A DNA stretch of 64,000 nucleotides from Globodera rostochiensis (taxonomy: Eukaryota; Nematoda; Chromadorea; Rhabditida; Heteroderidae), in NCBI GenBank assembly GCA_018350325.1, contig JAEVLN010000016.1:858193-922192 (forward strand), given 5' to 3'. A model generated the notes under the pieces. The model made no database searches. It was not told where the DNA came from and saw nothing but the letters and a program-made list of their open reading frames with translations. Position 1 is the first letter of the stretch; the number at the start of each line of letters is the position of its first letter. Both the position numbers and the translations under genes were made by a program. Positions 1 to 14,200 of the stretch are shown here, in pieces.

Positions 1-1123
1 TCCCGGTGCCCAAACTTCCCGGTGCCCAAACTTCCCGGTGCCCAAACGTCCCGGTGCCCAAACTTCCCGGTGCCCAAACGTTCCCGGTGCCCAAACTTCC
101 CGGTGCCCAAACGTCCCGGTGCCCAAACTTCCCGGTGCCCAAACGTCCCTGTGCCCAAAACTTCCGGTGCCAAAACGTCCCGGTGCCCCAAAAACTTCCC
201 GGTGCCCAAACTTCCCGGTGCCCAAACGTCCCGTGCCCAAACTTCCCGTGCCCAAACTTCCGGTGCCCAAACGTCCCGGTGCCCCAAACTTCCCGGTGCC
301 CAAACGTCCCGGTGCCCAAACTTCCCGGTGCCCAAACTTCCCGGTGCCCAAACTTCCCGGTGCCCAAACGTCCCGGTGCCCAAACTTCCCGGTGCCCAAA
401 CGTCCCGGTGCCCAAACGTCCCGGTGCCCAAACTTCCCGGTGCCCAAACTTCCCGGTGCCCAAACGTCCCGGTGCCCAAACGTCCCGGTGCCCAAACTTC
501 CCGGTGCCCAAACTTCCCGGTGCCCAAACGTCCCGGTGCCCAAACGTCCCGGTGCCCAAAACTTCCCGGTGCCCAAACTTCCCGGTGCCCAAACGTCCCG
601 GTGCCCAAAAAACTTCCCGGTGCCCAAACTTCCCGGTGCCCAACGTCCCGGTGCCCAAACTTCCCGGTGCCCAAACTTCCCGGTGCCCAAACTTCCCGGT
701 GCCCAAACGTCCCGGTGCCCAAACTTCCCGGTGCCCAAACGTCTCGGTGCCCAAACTTCCCGGTGCCCAAACTTCCCGGTGCCCAAACTTACCGGTGCCC
801 AAACGTCCCGGTGCCCAAACTTCCCGGTGCCCAAACGTCCCGGTGCCCAAACTTCCCGGTGCCCAAACTTCCCGGTGCCCAAACGTCCCGGTGCCCAAAA
901 ACTTCCCGGTGCCCAAACTTCCCGGTGCCCAAACGTCCCGGTGCCCAAACTTCCCGGTGCCCAAACGTCCCGGTGCCCAAACTTCCCGGTGCCCAAACGT
1001 CCCGGTGCCCAAACTTCCCGGTGCCCAAACGTCCCGGTGCCCAAACTTCCCGGTGCACAAACTTCCCGGTGCCCAAACGTCCCGGTGCCCAAAAACTTCC
1101 CGGTGCCCAAACGTCCCGGTGCG
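1..1123. repeat. 16-bp tandem array (CCCGGTGCCCAAACKT)n
   Basis: About 70 head-to-tail copies of a 16-bp unit, CCCGGTGCCCAAACTT or CCCGGTGCCCAAACGT, with occasional 1-2 base indels. The penultimate base alternates T/G irregularly along the array. The unit has no stop in any forward frame and 16 is not a multiple of 3, so all three plus frames stay open and encode the same 16-residue cycle (PVPKLPGAQTSRCPNF in one phase). The array begins before base 1. I treat the long frames as a consequence of repeat composition, not as genes. Confidence 0.95.
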
Positions 1124-1573
1124 GCGTTGACGAAAGTGTTAACCGTTTTAGACTGTCAAATACCGCCTTAAACACGGTAGGCTCATTACACAGTCGGACT
1201 TTGTTCAGCAGCAGGGCCGGGCCCCCCCCAACAATGGGTGTTGGAGGCAATTTGGAGAGCTTAATAAGGTGAGCGGATGAATTGGGGAATTGACTTACAA
1301 ATTAGATTGGGCGTAGAAGGGTAGCATATCTTTATTGGCATGGCATACCGTTCGCTGTAGGGGTTAATTGCGTCTGGCCAACTGCGTCTCAGGAACGTTT
1401 AGCAGCTCATAACTTTTTTCAAGAAATCAATCTTTATAACATTCAAAAGGCCGTAATAAGAATAAGCTATGTGTAAGCATTCGAAAAAGAATTGTAAAAT
1501 GAACTAAGTTATGACCAGAAAAATGAAAAAGTCCAATTTTTACACTTTTTCATTTAAGTTTTGGTTCTAGTGC
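1124..1573. other. Unique spacer between two satellite arrays
   Basis: About 450 bp of non-repetitive sequence separates the 16-bp array from the 19-bp array. It contains a short C-rich run near 1218-1228 and AT-rich DNA further on. I see no splice-bounded exon, RNA gene or transposon end. Confidence 0.6.
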
Positions 1574-4500
1574 ATTTTACGCGTCCCATGACCTTTTACG
1601 CGTCCCATAAACTTTTACGCGTCCCATAAACTTTTACGCGTCCCATAAACTTTTACGCGTCCCATAAACTTTTACGCGTCCCATAAATTTTTACGCGTCC
1701 CATAAACTTTTACGCGTCCCATAAACTTTTACGCGTCCCAGTCTTTTACGCGTCCTATAAACTTTTACGCGTCCCATAAACTTTTACGCGTCCCATAAAC
1801 TTTTACGCGTCCCATAAACTTTTACGCGTCCCATAAACTTTTACGCGTCCCATAAACTTTTACGCCTTTTACGCGTCCCATAAACTTTTACGCGTCCCAT
1901 AAACTTTTACGCCTTTTACGCGTCCCATAAACTTTTACGCGTCCCATAAACTTTTACGCGTCCCAGTCTTTTACGCGTCCTATAAACTTTTACGCGTCCC
2001 AGTCTTTTACGCGTCCTATAAACTTTTACGCGTCCCAGTCTTTTACGCGTCCCATAAACTTTTACGCGTCCCAGTCTTTTACGCGTCCTATAAACTTTTA
2101 CGCGTCCCAGTCTTTTACGCGTCCCATAAACTTTTACGCGTCCCATAAACTTTTACGCGTCCCATAAACTTTTACGCGTCCCATAAACTTTTACGCGTCC
2201 TATAAACTTTTACGCGTCCCATAAACTTTTACGCGTCCCATAAACTTTTACGCGTCCCATAAACTTTTACGCGTCCCATAAACTTTTACGCGTCCCATAA
2301 CTTTTACGCGTCCCATAACTTTTACGCGTCCCATAACTTTTACGCGTCCCATAAACTTTTACGCGTCCTATAAACTTTTACGCGTCCTATAAACTTTTAC
2401 GCGTCCCATAAACTTTTACGCGTCCCATAAACTTTACGCGTCCCATAAACTTTACGCGTCCTATAAACTTTTACGCGTCCCCATAAACTTTACGCGTCCC
2501 ATAAACTTTACGCGTCCCATAAACTTTTACGCGTCCCATAAACTTTTACGCGTCCCATAAACTTTACGCGTCCCATAAACTTTTACGCGTCCCATAAACT
2601 TTTACGCGTCCTATAAACTTTTACGCGTCCCATAAACTTTTACGCGTCCCATAAACTTTTACGCGTCCCATAAACTTTTACGCGTCCCATAAACTTTTAC
2701 GCGTCCTATAAACTTTTACGCGTCCCATAAACTTTTACGCGTCCCATAAACTTTTACGCGTCCCATAAACTTTTACGCGTCCCATAAACTTTTACGCGTC
2801 TTATAAACTTTTACACGTCCCATAAACTTTTACGCGTCCCATAAACTTTTACGCGTCCCATAAACTTTTACGCGTCCCATAAACTTTTACGCGTCCCATA
2901 AACTTTTACGCGTCCCATAAACTTTTACGCGTCCCATAAACTTTTACGCGTCCCATAAATTTTTACGCGTCCCATAAACTTTTACGCGTCCCAGTCTTTT
3001 ACGCGTCCTATAAACTTTTACGCGTCCCAGTCTTTTACGCGTCCTATAAACTTTTACGCGTCCCAGTCTTTTACGCGTCCCATAAACTTTTACGCGTCCC
3101 AGTCTTTTACGCGTCCTATAAACTTTTACGCGTCCCAGTCTTTTACGCGTCCCATAAACTTTTAACGCGTCCCATAAACTTTTACGCGTCCCATAAACTT
3201 TTACGCGTCCCATAAACTTTACGCGTCCCATAACTTTTACGCGTCCCATAAACTTTTACGCGTCCCATAAACTTTTACGCGTCCCATAAACTTTTACGCG
3301 TCCCATAAACTTTTAACGCGTCCCATAAACTTTTACGCGTCCCATAAACTTTTACGCGTCCCATAAACTTTTACGCGTCCCATAAACTTTACGCGTCCCA
3401 TAAACTTTACGCGTCCCATAAACTTTTACGCGTCCCATAAACTTTTACGCGTCCCATAAACTTTTACGCGTCCCATAAACTTTTACGCGTCCCATAAACT
3501 TTTACGCGTACCATAAACTTTTAACGCGTCCCATAACTTTTACGCGTCCCATAAACTTACGCGTCCATAACTTTACGCGTCCCATAAACTTTTACGCGTC
3601 CCATAAACTTTTACGCGTCCCATAAACTTTACGCGTCCCATAAACTTTACGCGTCCCATAACTTTAACGCGTCCCATAAACTTTTACGCGTCCCATAAAC
3701 TTTTTACGCGTCCCATAACTTTACGCGTCCCAGTAACTTTTAAGCGTCCTATAAACTTTACGCTCCCATAAACTTTTACGCGTCCCATAAACTTTTACGC
3801 GTCCCATAACTTTTACGCGTCCCATAACTTTTACGCGTCCCATACACTTTTACGCGTTCCCATAAACTTTTACGCGTCCCATAAACTTTACGCGTCCCAT
3901 AAACTTTACGCGTCCCATAAACTTTACGCGTCCCATAAAACTTTTACGCGTCCCTATAAACTTTTACGCGTCCCATAAACTTTTACGCGTCCCATAAAAC
4001 TTTTACGCGTCCCATAAACTTTTACGCGTCCCATAACTTTTACGCGTCCCATAAACTTTTCCATAAACTTTACGCGTCCCATAAACTTTTACGCGTCCCT
4101 AAACTTTTACGCGTCCCATACTTTTACGCGTCCCATAAACTTTTAACGCGTCCCATAAACTTTTAACGCGTCCCATAAACTTTTACGCGTCCCATAAACT
4201 TTTACGCGTCCCATAAACTTTTACGCGTCCCATAAACTTTTACGCGTCCTATAAACTTTTAACGCGTCCCATAAACTTTTACGCGTCCCATAAACTTTTA
4301 CGCGTCCCATAAACTTTTACGCGTCCCATAAACTTTTACGCGTCCCATAAACTTTTACGCGTCCTTAAAACTTTTACGCGTCCCATAAACTTTACGCGTC
4401 CCATAAACTTTTACGCGTCCCATAAACTTTTAACGCGTCCCATAAACTTTTACGCGTCCCATAAACTTTACGCGTCCCATACTTTTACGCGTCCCTATAA

Positions 4501-7500
4501 ACTTTACGCGTCCCAGTAACTTTTACGCGTCCCATAAACTTTTACGCGTCCCATACTTTTACGCGTCCTATAAACTTTTACGCGTCCCAGTACTTTTACG
4601 CGTCCCATAAACTTTACGCGTCCCATAAACTTTTACGCGTCCCATAAACTTTTACGCGTCCCATAAACTTTTACGCGTCCCATAAACTTTTACGCGTCCC
4701 ATAAACTTTTACGCGTCCCATAAACTTTTACGCGTCCCATAAACTTTTACGCGTCCCATAAACTTTTACGCGTCCCATAAACTTTTACGCGTCCCATAAA
4801 CTTTTACGCGTCCCATAAACTTTTACGCGTCCCATAACTTTTACGCGTCCCATAAACTTTTACGCGTCCCATAAACTTTTACGCGTCCCATAAACTTTTA
4901 CGCGTCCCATAAACTTTTACGCGTCCCATAAACTTTTACGCGTCCCATAAACTTTTAACGCGTCCCATAAACTTTTACGCGTCCCATAAACTTTTACGCG
5001 TCCCATAAACTTTTACGCGTCCCATAAACTTTTACGCGTCCCATAAACTTTTACGCGTCCCATAAACTTTTACGCGTCCCATAAACTTTTACGCGTCCCA
5101 TAAACTTTTACGCGTCCCATAAACTTTTACGCGTCCCATAAACTTTTACGCGTCCCATAAACTTTTACGCGTCCCATAAACTTTTACGCGTCCCATAAAC
5201 TTTTACGCGTCCCATAAACTTTTACGCGTCCCATAAACTTTTACGCGTCCCATAAACTTTTACGCGTCCCATAACTTTTACTTTTACGCGTCCCATAAAC
5301 TTTTACGCGTCCCATAAACTTTTACGCGTCCCATAACTTTTACAGCGTCCCATAAACTTTTACGCGTCCCATAAAACTTTTACGCGTCCCATAAACTTTT
5401 ACGCGTCCCATAAACTTTTACGCGTCCCATAAACTTTTAACGCGTCCCATAAACTTTACGCGTCCCATAAACTTTTACGCGTCCCATACTTTTAACGCGT
5501 CCCATAAACTTTTACGCGTCCCATAAACTTTTACCGCGTCCCATAAACTTTTACGCGTCCCATAAACTTTTACGCGTCCCATAAACTTTTACCGCGTCCC
5601 ATAAACTTTTACGCGTCCCATAACTTTTACGCGTCCCATAAACTTTTACGCGTCCCATAAACTTTTACGCGTCCCATAAACTTTACGCGTCCCATAAACT
5701 TTTACGCGTCCCAGTAAACTTTTACGCGTCCCATAACTTTACGCGTCCCATAAACTTTACGCGTCCCATAAACTTTTACGCGTCCCATAAACTTTACGCG
5801 TCCCATAAACTTTTACGCGTCCTATAAACTTTTACGCGTCCCATAAACGTTTACGCGTCCCATAACTTTTACGCGTCCAGTACTTTTACGCGTCCTATAA
5901 ACTTTACGCGTCCCATAAACTTTTACGCGTCCCATAAACTTTTACGCGTCCCCATAAACTTTTACGGCGTCCATAAACGTTTAACCGCGTCCCATAACTT
6001 TTACGCGTCCCATAAACTTTTACGCGTCCCATAACTTTTACGCGTCCATAAACTTTTACGCGTCCCATAAATTTTACGCGTCCCATAAACTTTTACGCGT
6101 CCCATAAACTTTTACGCGTCCCATAAACTTTTACGCGTCCCATAAACTTTTACGCGTCCCATAAACTTTTACGCGTCCCATAAAACTTTACGCGTCCCAT
6201 AAACTTTTACGCGTCCCATAAACTTTTACGCGTCCCATAAACTTTTACGCGTCCCATAAACTTTACGCGTCCCATAAACTTTACGCGTCCCATAAACTTT
6301 ACGCGTCCTATAAACTTTTACGCGTCCCATAAACTTTACGCGTCCCATAAACTTTTACGCGTCCCATAAAACTTTACCGCGTCCCATAAACTTTGACGCA
6401 GTCATACTTACGCGTCCATAAATTTTTACGCGTCCCATAAACTTTTACGCGTCCCATAAACTTTTACGCGTCCCATAAACCTTTTACGCGTCCCATAAAC
6501 TTTAAAAACGCGTCCCATAACTTTAAAAACGCGTCCCATAAACTTTTAACGCGTCTCATAAACTTTTAACGCGTCCCATAAACTTTACGCGTCCCATAAA
6601 CTTTTACGCGTCCCATTAACTTTTACGCGTCCCCATAAACTTTAAACGCTTCCCATAAACTTTACGCGTCCCATAAACTTTTAACGCGTCCCAATATTAC
6701 GCGTCCCATAACTTTTAACGCGTCCCATAAACTTTACCGCGTCCCATAAACTTTAACGCGTCCATAAACTTTTAACGCGTCCCATAAACTTTACCGCGTC
6801 CCATAAACGTTACCGCGTCCCATAAAATTTAACGCGTCCCATAAACTTTGAACGCGGCCCATAAACTTTTACGCGTCCCATAAACTTTCACGCGTCCCAT
6901 AACTTTTACGCGTCCCATAAACTTTTACGCGTCCCATAAACGTTTTAACGCGCCCATAAACTTTTACGCGTCCCATAACTTTTACGCGTCCCATAAACTT
7001 TTACGCGTCCCATAAACTTTTACGCGTCCCATAAACTTTTACGCGTCCCCAGTACTTTACGCGTCCATAAACTTTTACGCGTCCCATAACTTTTACGCGT
7101 CCCATAAACTTTACGCGTCCCATAAACTTTAACGCGTCCCATAAACTTTACGCGTCCCATAAATTTTACGCGTCCCATAAACTTTTACGCGTCCTATAAA
7201 CTTTTACGCGTCCCATAAACTTTTAACGCGTCCCCATAAACTTTTACGCGTCCCATAAACTTTACGCGTCCCATAAACTTTTAACGCGTCCATAAACTTT
7301 TACGCGTCCCATAACTTTTACGCGTCCCAGTAAACTTTTACGCGTCCCATAAACTTTTAACGCGTCCCATAAACTTTTACGCGTCCCATAAACTTTTACG
7401 CGTCCCATAAACTTTTACGCGTCCCATAAACTTTTACGCGTCCCATAAACTTTACGCGTCCCATAAACTTTTACGCGTCCCATAAACTTTTACGCGTCCC

Positions 7501-10500
7501 ATAAACTTTTACGCGTCCCATAAACTTTTACGCGTCCCATAAAACTTTTACGCGTCCCATAAACTTTTACGCGTCCCATAAACTTTTACGCGTCCCATAA
7601 ACTTTTACGCGTCCATTACTTTACGCGTCCATAATTTAACGCGTCCCATAACTTTTACGCGTCCCATAACTTTTACGCGTCCCATAAACTTTTACGCGTC
7701 CCATAAACTTTTACGCGTCCCATAAACTTTTACGCGTCCCATAAACTTTTACGCGTTCCCATAAATTTTACGCGTCCCATAAACTTTACGCGTCCCATAA
7801 ACTTTTACGCGTCCCATAACTTTTACGCGTCCCATAAACTTTTACGCGTCCCATAAACTTTTACGCGTCCCATAACTTTTACGCGTCCCATAACTTTTAC
7901 GCGTCCCATAAACTTTTACGCGTCCCATAACTTTACGCTCCATAACTTTTACGCGTCCCATAAACTTTTACGCGTCCCATAAACTTTTACGCGTCCATAA
8001 ACTTTTTACGCGTCCCATAAACTTTACGCGTCCCATAAACGTTACGCGTCCCATAAACTTTTACGCGTCCCATAACTTTTACGCGTCCCATAAACTTTTT
8101 ACGCGTCCCATAACTTTTACGCGTCCCATAACTTTTACGCGTCCCATAAACTTTTTACGCGTCCCATACTTTTACGCGTCCCATAAACTTTTACGCGTCC
8201 CATAAACTTTTACGTACGCGTCCCATAAACTTTTACGCGTCCCATAAACTTTTACGCGTCCCATAAACTTTTACGCGTCCCATAAACTTTTACGCGTCCC
8301 ATAACTTTTACGCGTCCCTAAACTTTTACGCGTCCCATAAACTTTTACGCGTCCCATAAACTTTTACGCGTCCCATAAACTTTTACGCGTCCCATAAACT
8401 TTTACGCGTCCCATAAACTTTTACGCGTCCCATAAACTTTACGCGTCCCATAAACTTTTACGCGTCCCATAAAACTTTACGCGTCCCATAAACTTTACGC
8501 GTCCCATAAACTTTTACGCGTCCCATAAACTTTTACGCGTCCCATAAACTTTTACGCGTCCCATAAACTTTTACGCGTCCCATAAACTTTTACGCGTCCC
8601 ATAAACTTTTACGCGTCCCATAAACTTTTACGCGTCCCATAAACTTTTACGCGTCCCATAAACTTTTACGCGTCCCATAAACTTTTACGCGTCCCATAAA
8701 CTTTTACGCGTCCCATAAACTTTTACGCGTCCCATAAACTTTTACGCGTCCCATAAACTTTTACGCGTCCATAAACTTTTACGCGTCCCATAAACTTTTA
8801 CGCGTCCCATAAACTTTTACGCGTCCACTAAACTTTTACCGCGTCCCATAAACTTTTACGCTTTCCCATTAACCTTTTACGCGTCCCATAACTTTTACGC
8901 GTTCCCTAACGTCTACGCGTCCCATAAACATTTACGCGTCCCTATAAACTTTTACGCGTACCATAAACTTTTACGCGTCCATTCACACTTTTACGCGTCC
9001 ATAAACTTTTTACGGCGTCCCATTAAACTTTTACGCGTCCCATATAACTTTTACGCGTACCATAAACTTTTACGCGTCCCATAAACTTTTACGCGTCCCA
9101 TAAACTTTTACGCGTCCCATAAATATTCTTTACGCGTCCCATAATCTTTTACGCGTCCCATACACTCTTTACGCGTCCCATACACTTTTACGCGTGTCCC
9201 ATAACTTTTACGCGTCCTATAACTTTTACGCGTCCCATAAACTTTTACGCGTCTCCCATAACTTTTACGCGTCCCATAAAGCTTTTACGCGTCCCATGAA
9301 CTTTTTACGCGTCCATAAACTTTTTACGCGTCCACTAACACTTTACGCGTCCCATAACTTTTACGCGTTCCCATAACTTTTACGCGTCCATACGCGTCCC
9401 ATAAAATTTTACGCGTCCCATAAAACTTTTACGCGTCCCATAAACTTTACGCGTCCCATTAACTTTTTACGCGTCCCATTAACTTTTACGCGTCCCTATA
9501 AACTTTTACGCGTCCCATAAACTTTTTACGCGTCCCATAAACTTTTACGCGTCCCCATAAACTTTACGCGTCCCAGTCTTTTACGCGTCCTATAAACTTT
9601 TTACGCGTCCCATAAACTTTTACGCGTCCGATAAACTTTACGCGTCCCATAAAACTTTTACGCGTCCCATAAACTTTTACGCGTCCCAGTCATTTTACGC
9701 GTACTATAAACTTTACGCGTCCCATAAACTTTTACGCGTCCATAAACTTTTACGCGTCCCATAAACTTTTACGCGTCCCATAACTTTTACGCGTCCCATA
9801 AACTTTACGCGTCCCATAAAATTTTACGCGTCCCATAAACTTTTACGCGTCCCATAAACTTTACGCGTCCATAAACTTTTACGCGTCCCATAACTTTTTA
9901 CGCGTCCCATAAACTTTTACGCGTCCCTAAACTTTTACGCGTCCCCATAAACTTTTACGCGTCCCATAAACTTTTTACGCGTCCCATAAACTTTTACGCG
10001 TCCCAATAAACTTTTAGCCGTCCCAGTAATTTTACGCGTCCTCATAAACTTTTACGCTTCCCATACACTTTTACGCGTCCCATAAACTTTTACGCGTCCC
10101 ATAAACTTTTACGCGTCCCACTAAACTTTTACGCGTCCCATAAACTTTTACGCGTTCCATAACACTTTTACGCGTCCCATAAACTTTTTACGCGTCCCAT
10201 AAACTTTTACGCGTCCCATAAACCTGTTACGCGTCCCATAAACTTTTACGCGTCCCATAACTTTTACGCGTCCATTAAACTTTTACGCGTCCCATAAACT
10301 TTTTACGCGTCCATAACCTTTTTACGCGTCCCATAACTTTTAACGCGGTCCCATAAACTTTTACGCGTACCCATAACTTTTACGCGTCCCCATAAACTTT
10401 TACGCGTCCCCCATAACTTTTACGCTCCCATAAACTTTTAACGCGTCCCAAGTCTTTTACGCGTCCTATAACTTTACGCGTCCCATAAACTTTTACGCGT

Positions 10501-12484
10501 CCCATTAAACTTTTTACGCGTCCCATAAATTTTTAACGCGTCCCATAAACTTTACGTGTACCATAAACTTTTACGCGTCCCATAAACTTTTACGAGTCCA
10601 TAAACTTTTACGCGTCCCATAAACTTTTACGCGTCCCATAAATTTTACGCGTCAACTAGGTCCCAGTAACTTTACGCGTTCCTCATAAACTTTTACGCAT
10701 CCATATAACTTTTACGGCGTCCCATAAACTTTTACGCGTCCCATAAACTTTTACGCGTCCCATAAACTTTTACCGGTACCCATAAACTTTTACGCGTCCC
10801 ATAAACTTTTACGCGTCCCATAAACTTTTACGCGTCCCATAAACTTTTTACGCGTCCCTATAAACTTTTACGCGTCCCATAAACTTTTACGCGTCCCATA
10901 AACTTTTTTACGCGTCCCAATAAACTTTTACGCGTCCCATAAACTTTACGCGTCCCATAACTTTTTACGCGTCCCATAAACTTTTACCGCGTCCCATAAA
11001 CTTTTACGCGTCCCATAAACGTTTTACGCGTCCCATAAACTTTTACGCGTCCCATAAACTTTTACGGGTCCCATAAACTTTTACGCCGTCCCATTTCAAC
11101 TTTTACGCGTCCCACCATAAACTTTTTACGCGTCCCATAAACTTTTACGCGTCCCATAAACTTTTACGCCCTTTCGCGTCCCATTTAAACTTTTACGCGT
11201 CCCATAAACTTTTTACGCGTCCCCATAACTTTTAACGCGTCCATAAACTTTACGCCTACGGTCCCAGTACTTTTACGCGTGCACTATAAACTTTTACGCG
11301 TCCCATAACTTTTACGGCGTACCAGTAACCTTTTACGCGTCCCCTAAATTTTTACGGCGTCCAATAAACTTTTTTTACCGGTCCCATAACTTTTACCCGG
11401 TCCCATAAACTTTTACGCGTCCCATAAACTTTTACGCGTCCCATAAACTTTACGCGTCCCATAAACTTTTACGCGTCCCATAAAACTTTTACGGCGTCCC
11501 CATAAATTTTACGCGTCCCATAACTTTTACGCGTCCCATAACCTTTTACGCGTCCCATAAACTTTTACGCGTCCCCCCTAAACTTTTTTACGCGTCCCCA
11601 TAAACTTTTACGCGTCCATAAACTTTACGCGTCCATAAACTTTTACGCGTCCCTAAACTTTTACGCGTCCCATAAACTTTTTTCCCGCGTCCCATAACTT
11701 TTACGCGTCCCATTTAACTTTTACGCGTCCCATAAACTTTTACGCGTCCCATAAACTTTTACGCGTCCCATAAACTTTTACGCGTCCCATAAACTTTTAC
11801 GCGTCCCATAAACTTTTACGCGTCCCATAAACTTTTACGCGTCCCATAAACTTTTACGCGTCCCATAAACTTTTACGCGTCCCATAAACTTTTACGCGTC
11901 CCATAACTTTTACGCGTCCCATAAACTTTTACGCGTCCCATAAACTTTTACGCGTCCCATAAACTTTTACGCGTCCCATAAACTTTTACGCGTCCCATAA
12001 ACTTTTACGCGTCCCATAAACTTTTACGCGTCCCATAAACTTTTACGCGTCCCATAAACTTTTACGCGTCCCATAAACTTTTACGCGTCCCATAAACTTT
12101 TACGCGTCCCATAAACTTTTACGCGTCCCCATAAACTTTTACGCGTCCCATAAACTTTTACGCGTCCCATAAACTTTTACGCGTCCCATAAATTTTACGC
12201 GTCCCATAAACTTTTACGCGTCCCATAAACTTTTACGCGTCCCATAAACTTTTACGCGTCCCATAAACTTTTACGCGTCCCATAAACTTTTACGCGTCCC
12301 ATAAACTTTTACGCGTCCCATAAACTTTTACGCGTCCCATAAACTTTTACGCGTCCCATAAATTTTTACGCGTCCCATAAACTTTTACGCGTCCCATAAA
12401 CTTTTACGCGTCCCATAAACTTTTACGCGTCCCATAAACTTTTACGCGTCCCAAGAATTTTTTACGCGTCCCATAAACTTTTAC
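1574..12484. repeat. 19-bp satellite array, about 11 kb, ACGCGT in each unit
   Basis: Unit TTTTACGCGTCCCATAAAC, repeated roughly 570 times. Variants with CCCAGT or CCTATAAAC recur in pairs around 1738-2130 and 2990-3140, forming a short higher-order pattern. About 4550-5270 and 11700-12480 are nearly homogeneous. About 3500-4100, 5900-6950 and 8820-11690 are rich in one-base gains and losses. Nearly every unit carries ACGCGT, an MluI site. The only open frames are short minus-strand ones spelling repeats of GRVKVYGTRK, products of the repeat. No gene lies in the array. Confidence 0.97.
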
Positions 12485-12723
12485 TTCAAAAATGGTTAGA
12501 AATCTTTTAATAATTGAGTCAAAAATTCAAAATTTTCTCGGCGGCGCCTATCGGCACCGCCAACCCCACTCAGCAGAATTCGCAAAAAAAACTTGTATTT
12601 TTGAAAAAACCGAAAATCATAAAATTTTCATAATTTTTGCGCAATTTTCTTAACAAAAATGTTAAAAATTAGAAAAAAATTTCCGACGGCGCCTGTCGGC
12701 GCACTCGGATCCACCAACAACGA
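12485..12723. repeat. AT-rich dispersed repeat with GGCGGCGCC hairpin motif
   Basis: AT-rich sequence directly after the satellite carries the quasi-palindrome GGCGGCGCCTATCGGCACCG at about 12540-12563, preceded by AAAATTTTCTC. A variant (GACGGCGCCTGTCGGCGC) follows near 12687. The same motif and AT-rich flank recur at 16.4-17.2, 43.8 and 48.6 kb, so this is a copy or fragment of a dispersed repeat family that I cannot name. Confidence 0.6.
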
Positions 12724-13085
12724 AATTCCTCCTCTTTCTTTAGATATTTCCTTCTTCTTCTTTCTTGCCCTTCTTCCTCCTCTTTCTTTAGATATTTTCT
12801 TCTTCTTTCTTTCCCTTCTTCCTTTAGATATTTCTCTTGTTTTTTTTCCGTCCTCCTCTTTCTTTAGATATTTCCTTCTTCTTCTTTCTTTCCCTTCTTC
12901 CTCTTCCTCCTCTTTCTTTAGATATTTCCTTCTTCTTCTTTCTTTCCCTTCTTCCTTTAGATATTTCCTTCTCTTCTTTCTTCCTCTTCCTCCTCTTTCT
13001 TTAGATATTTCCTTCTTCTTCTTTCTTGTCCTTCTTCCTCCTTTTTCTTTAGATATTTCCTTCTCTTCTTTCTTTCTCGGGCTTC
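12724..13085. repeat. Pyrimidine-rich minisatellite (TTTAGATATTTCCTTCTTC units)
   Basis: Around nine imperfect units built of TTTAGATATTTCCTTCTTC plus variable TTTCTTTCCCTTCTTCCTC. The plus strand is almost pure C/T outside the AGATA core. The 165-residue open frame (12659-13156) consists of LSLDISFFFFL repeats and is a translation of the minisatellite. Confidence 0.85.
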
Positions 13086-14200
13086 CTCTTTTTGCCGGCA
13101 GCGGACACTTTCCATTGCCACCACGTCGATTTTCAAAAACGCTTTGGCCCTCTTAACGACAACCGCCCACCGTCGTGCCTTGGCATTTATTTATCGGCAG
13201 TGGAGAAAAAGCAAATCCCCGTGTATAAGTGGAGGACGCACTTTTGTCTTGTGAAGTCCGTCCGCTCCCTTCGATTCGTCACGGATAATTCACCCTCTGA
13301 ACACTTTGTCCATAAAACTGCTGAAATTCGCCACATTTGCGCAACGTTGACTGCAGAATGTCTGTATATCGTCCAAGATAGTGAGTAATAATGGATAATT
13401 CGCTAATTTGTTTAGAGCAAAGACTTTTTTCTACCGTTTAGCCTGCCCCCTTCCCCCCCCCCACCCAAAGGGGAGGAAGGCAAACCCCCGGCTTTTTTGT
13501 TTTGCTCCTCAATCAGACCTTTGGCAATGGCTTCCCGAGGCAATAATTTAGGCGGTTGGATCCCGGGCTGAGTTCGTTTTGCCCCGCTCTTTGTTCCTCA
13601 TTCCTCTTCCGCATCTCTCGTCCTGCTCCATCCTTTCTTCTGTTCCCCTCCTCATCCGTCAGCCCCCCCCTCAATTCCCCCCGCGTAATTCAATCCTCTG
13701 CAATTTCATCCTTCGCCGTTGACCTCAATCCTCTTTTATCGTCGTAACAGTCGAAACTTTCACACCAGCAATTGATACCCACTCAAATCGGCGGGGGCAA
13801 ACAATTCACCACTTCCCAAAGCCGTCCCTTTTCTCGCCATCTCTTTTGGCACAAAATGAGACACTGAAATTTATTCAAAAAGAAAATTCAAAGGGAAAAT
13901 GCGCATACAGGCGAAGCTTTTAACAAAGTTGCAAATCCTTCCAAATCTCCCTCAGGCACCATTCCCCCATTCATTTGAAAAGAATTGCTAATGCGTGCCC
14001 CCCCCCTCTCCCAAACACCCACCTTTTGCTTTACTTCCGTCTTCTAGGCCTTGTCCCCGCTGGGATCCCATAAGCGTAACCGGTGCGTGCCTGCTAATTT
14101 GTAAGAGGGAGTGCCAATCGCCTATGTCGATTGAACGTATTTAATTTCAGGCAAAACATTGATTCCAGATTTCAATGTGTTCATTTTTATTTACAAATCG
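13086..14200. other. Gene-poor C-rich intergenic DNA
   Basis: Mixed-composition DNA with C homopolymers near 13450-13462 and 13662. A 98-residue open frame at 13092-13388 has no recognisable motif and no clear splice context. I do not call a gene here. Confidence 0.4.

Noticed and set aside
789..1250. 153-residue minus-strand frame
   Set aside because: It mostly reads the complement of the 16-bp array, and its first residues come from the non-repeat spacer.
6..1272. Three long plus-strand frames of about 375-416 residues
   Set aside because: They are translations of the same 16-bp array in three phases with no start context or conserved domain.
1574..12484. CRISPR-like periodic array
   Set aside because: Units are contiguous 19-mers with no unique spacers, in a eukaryotic context.
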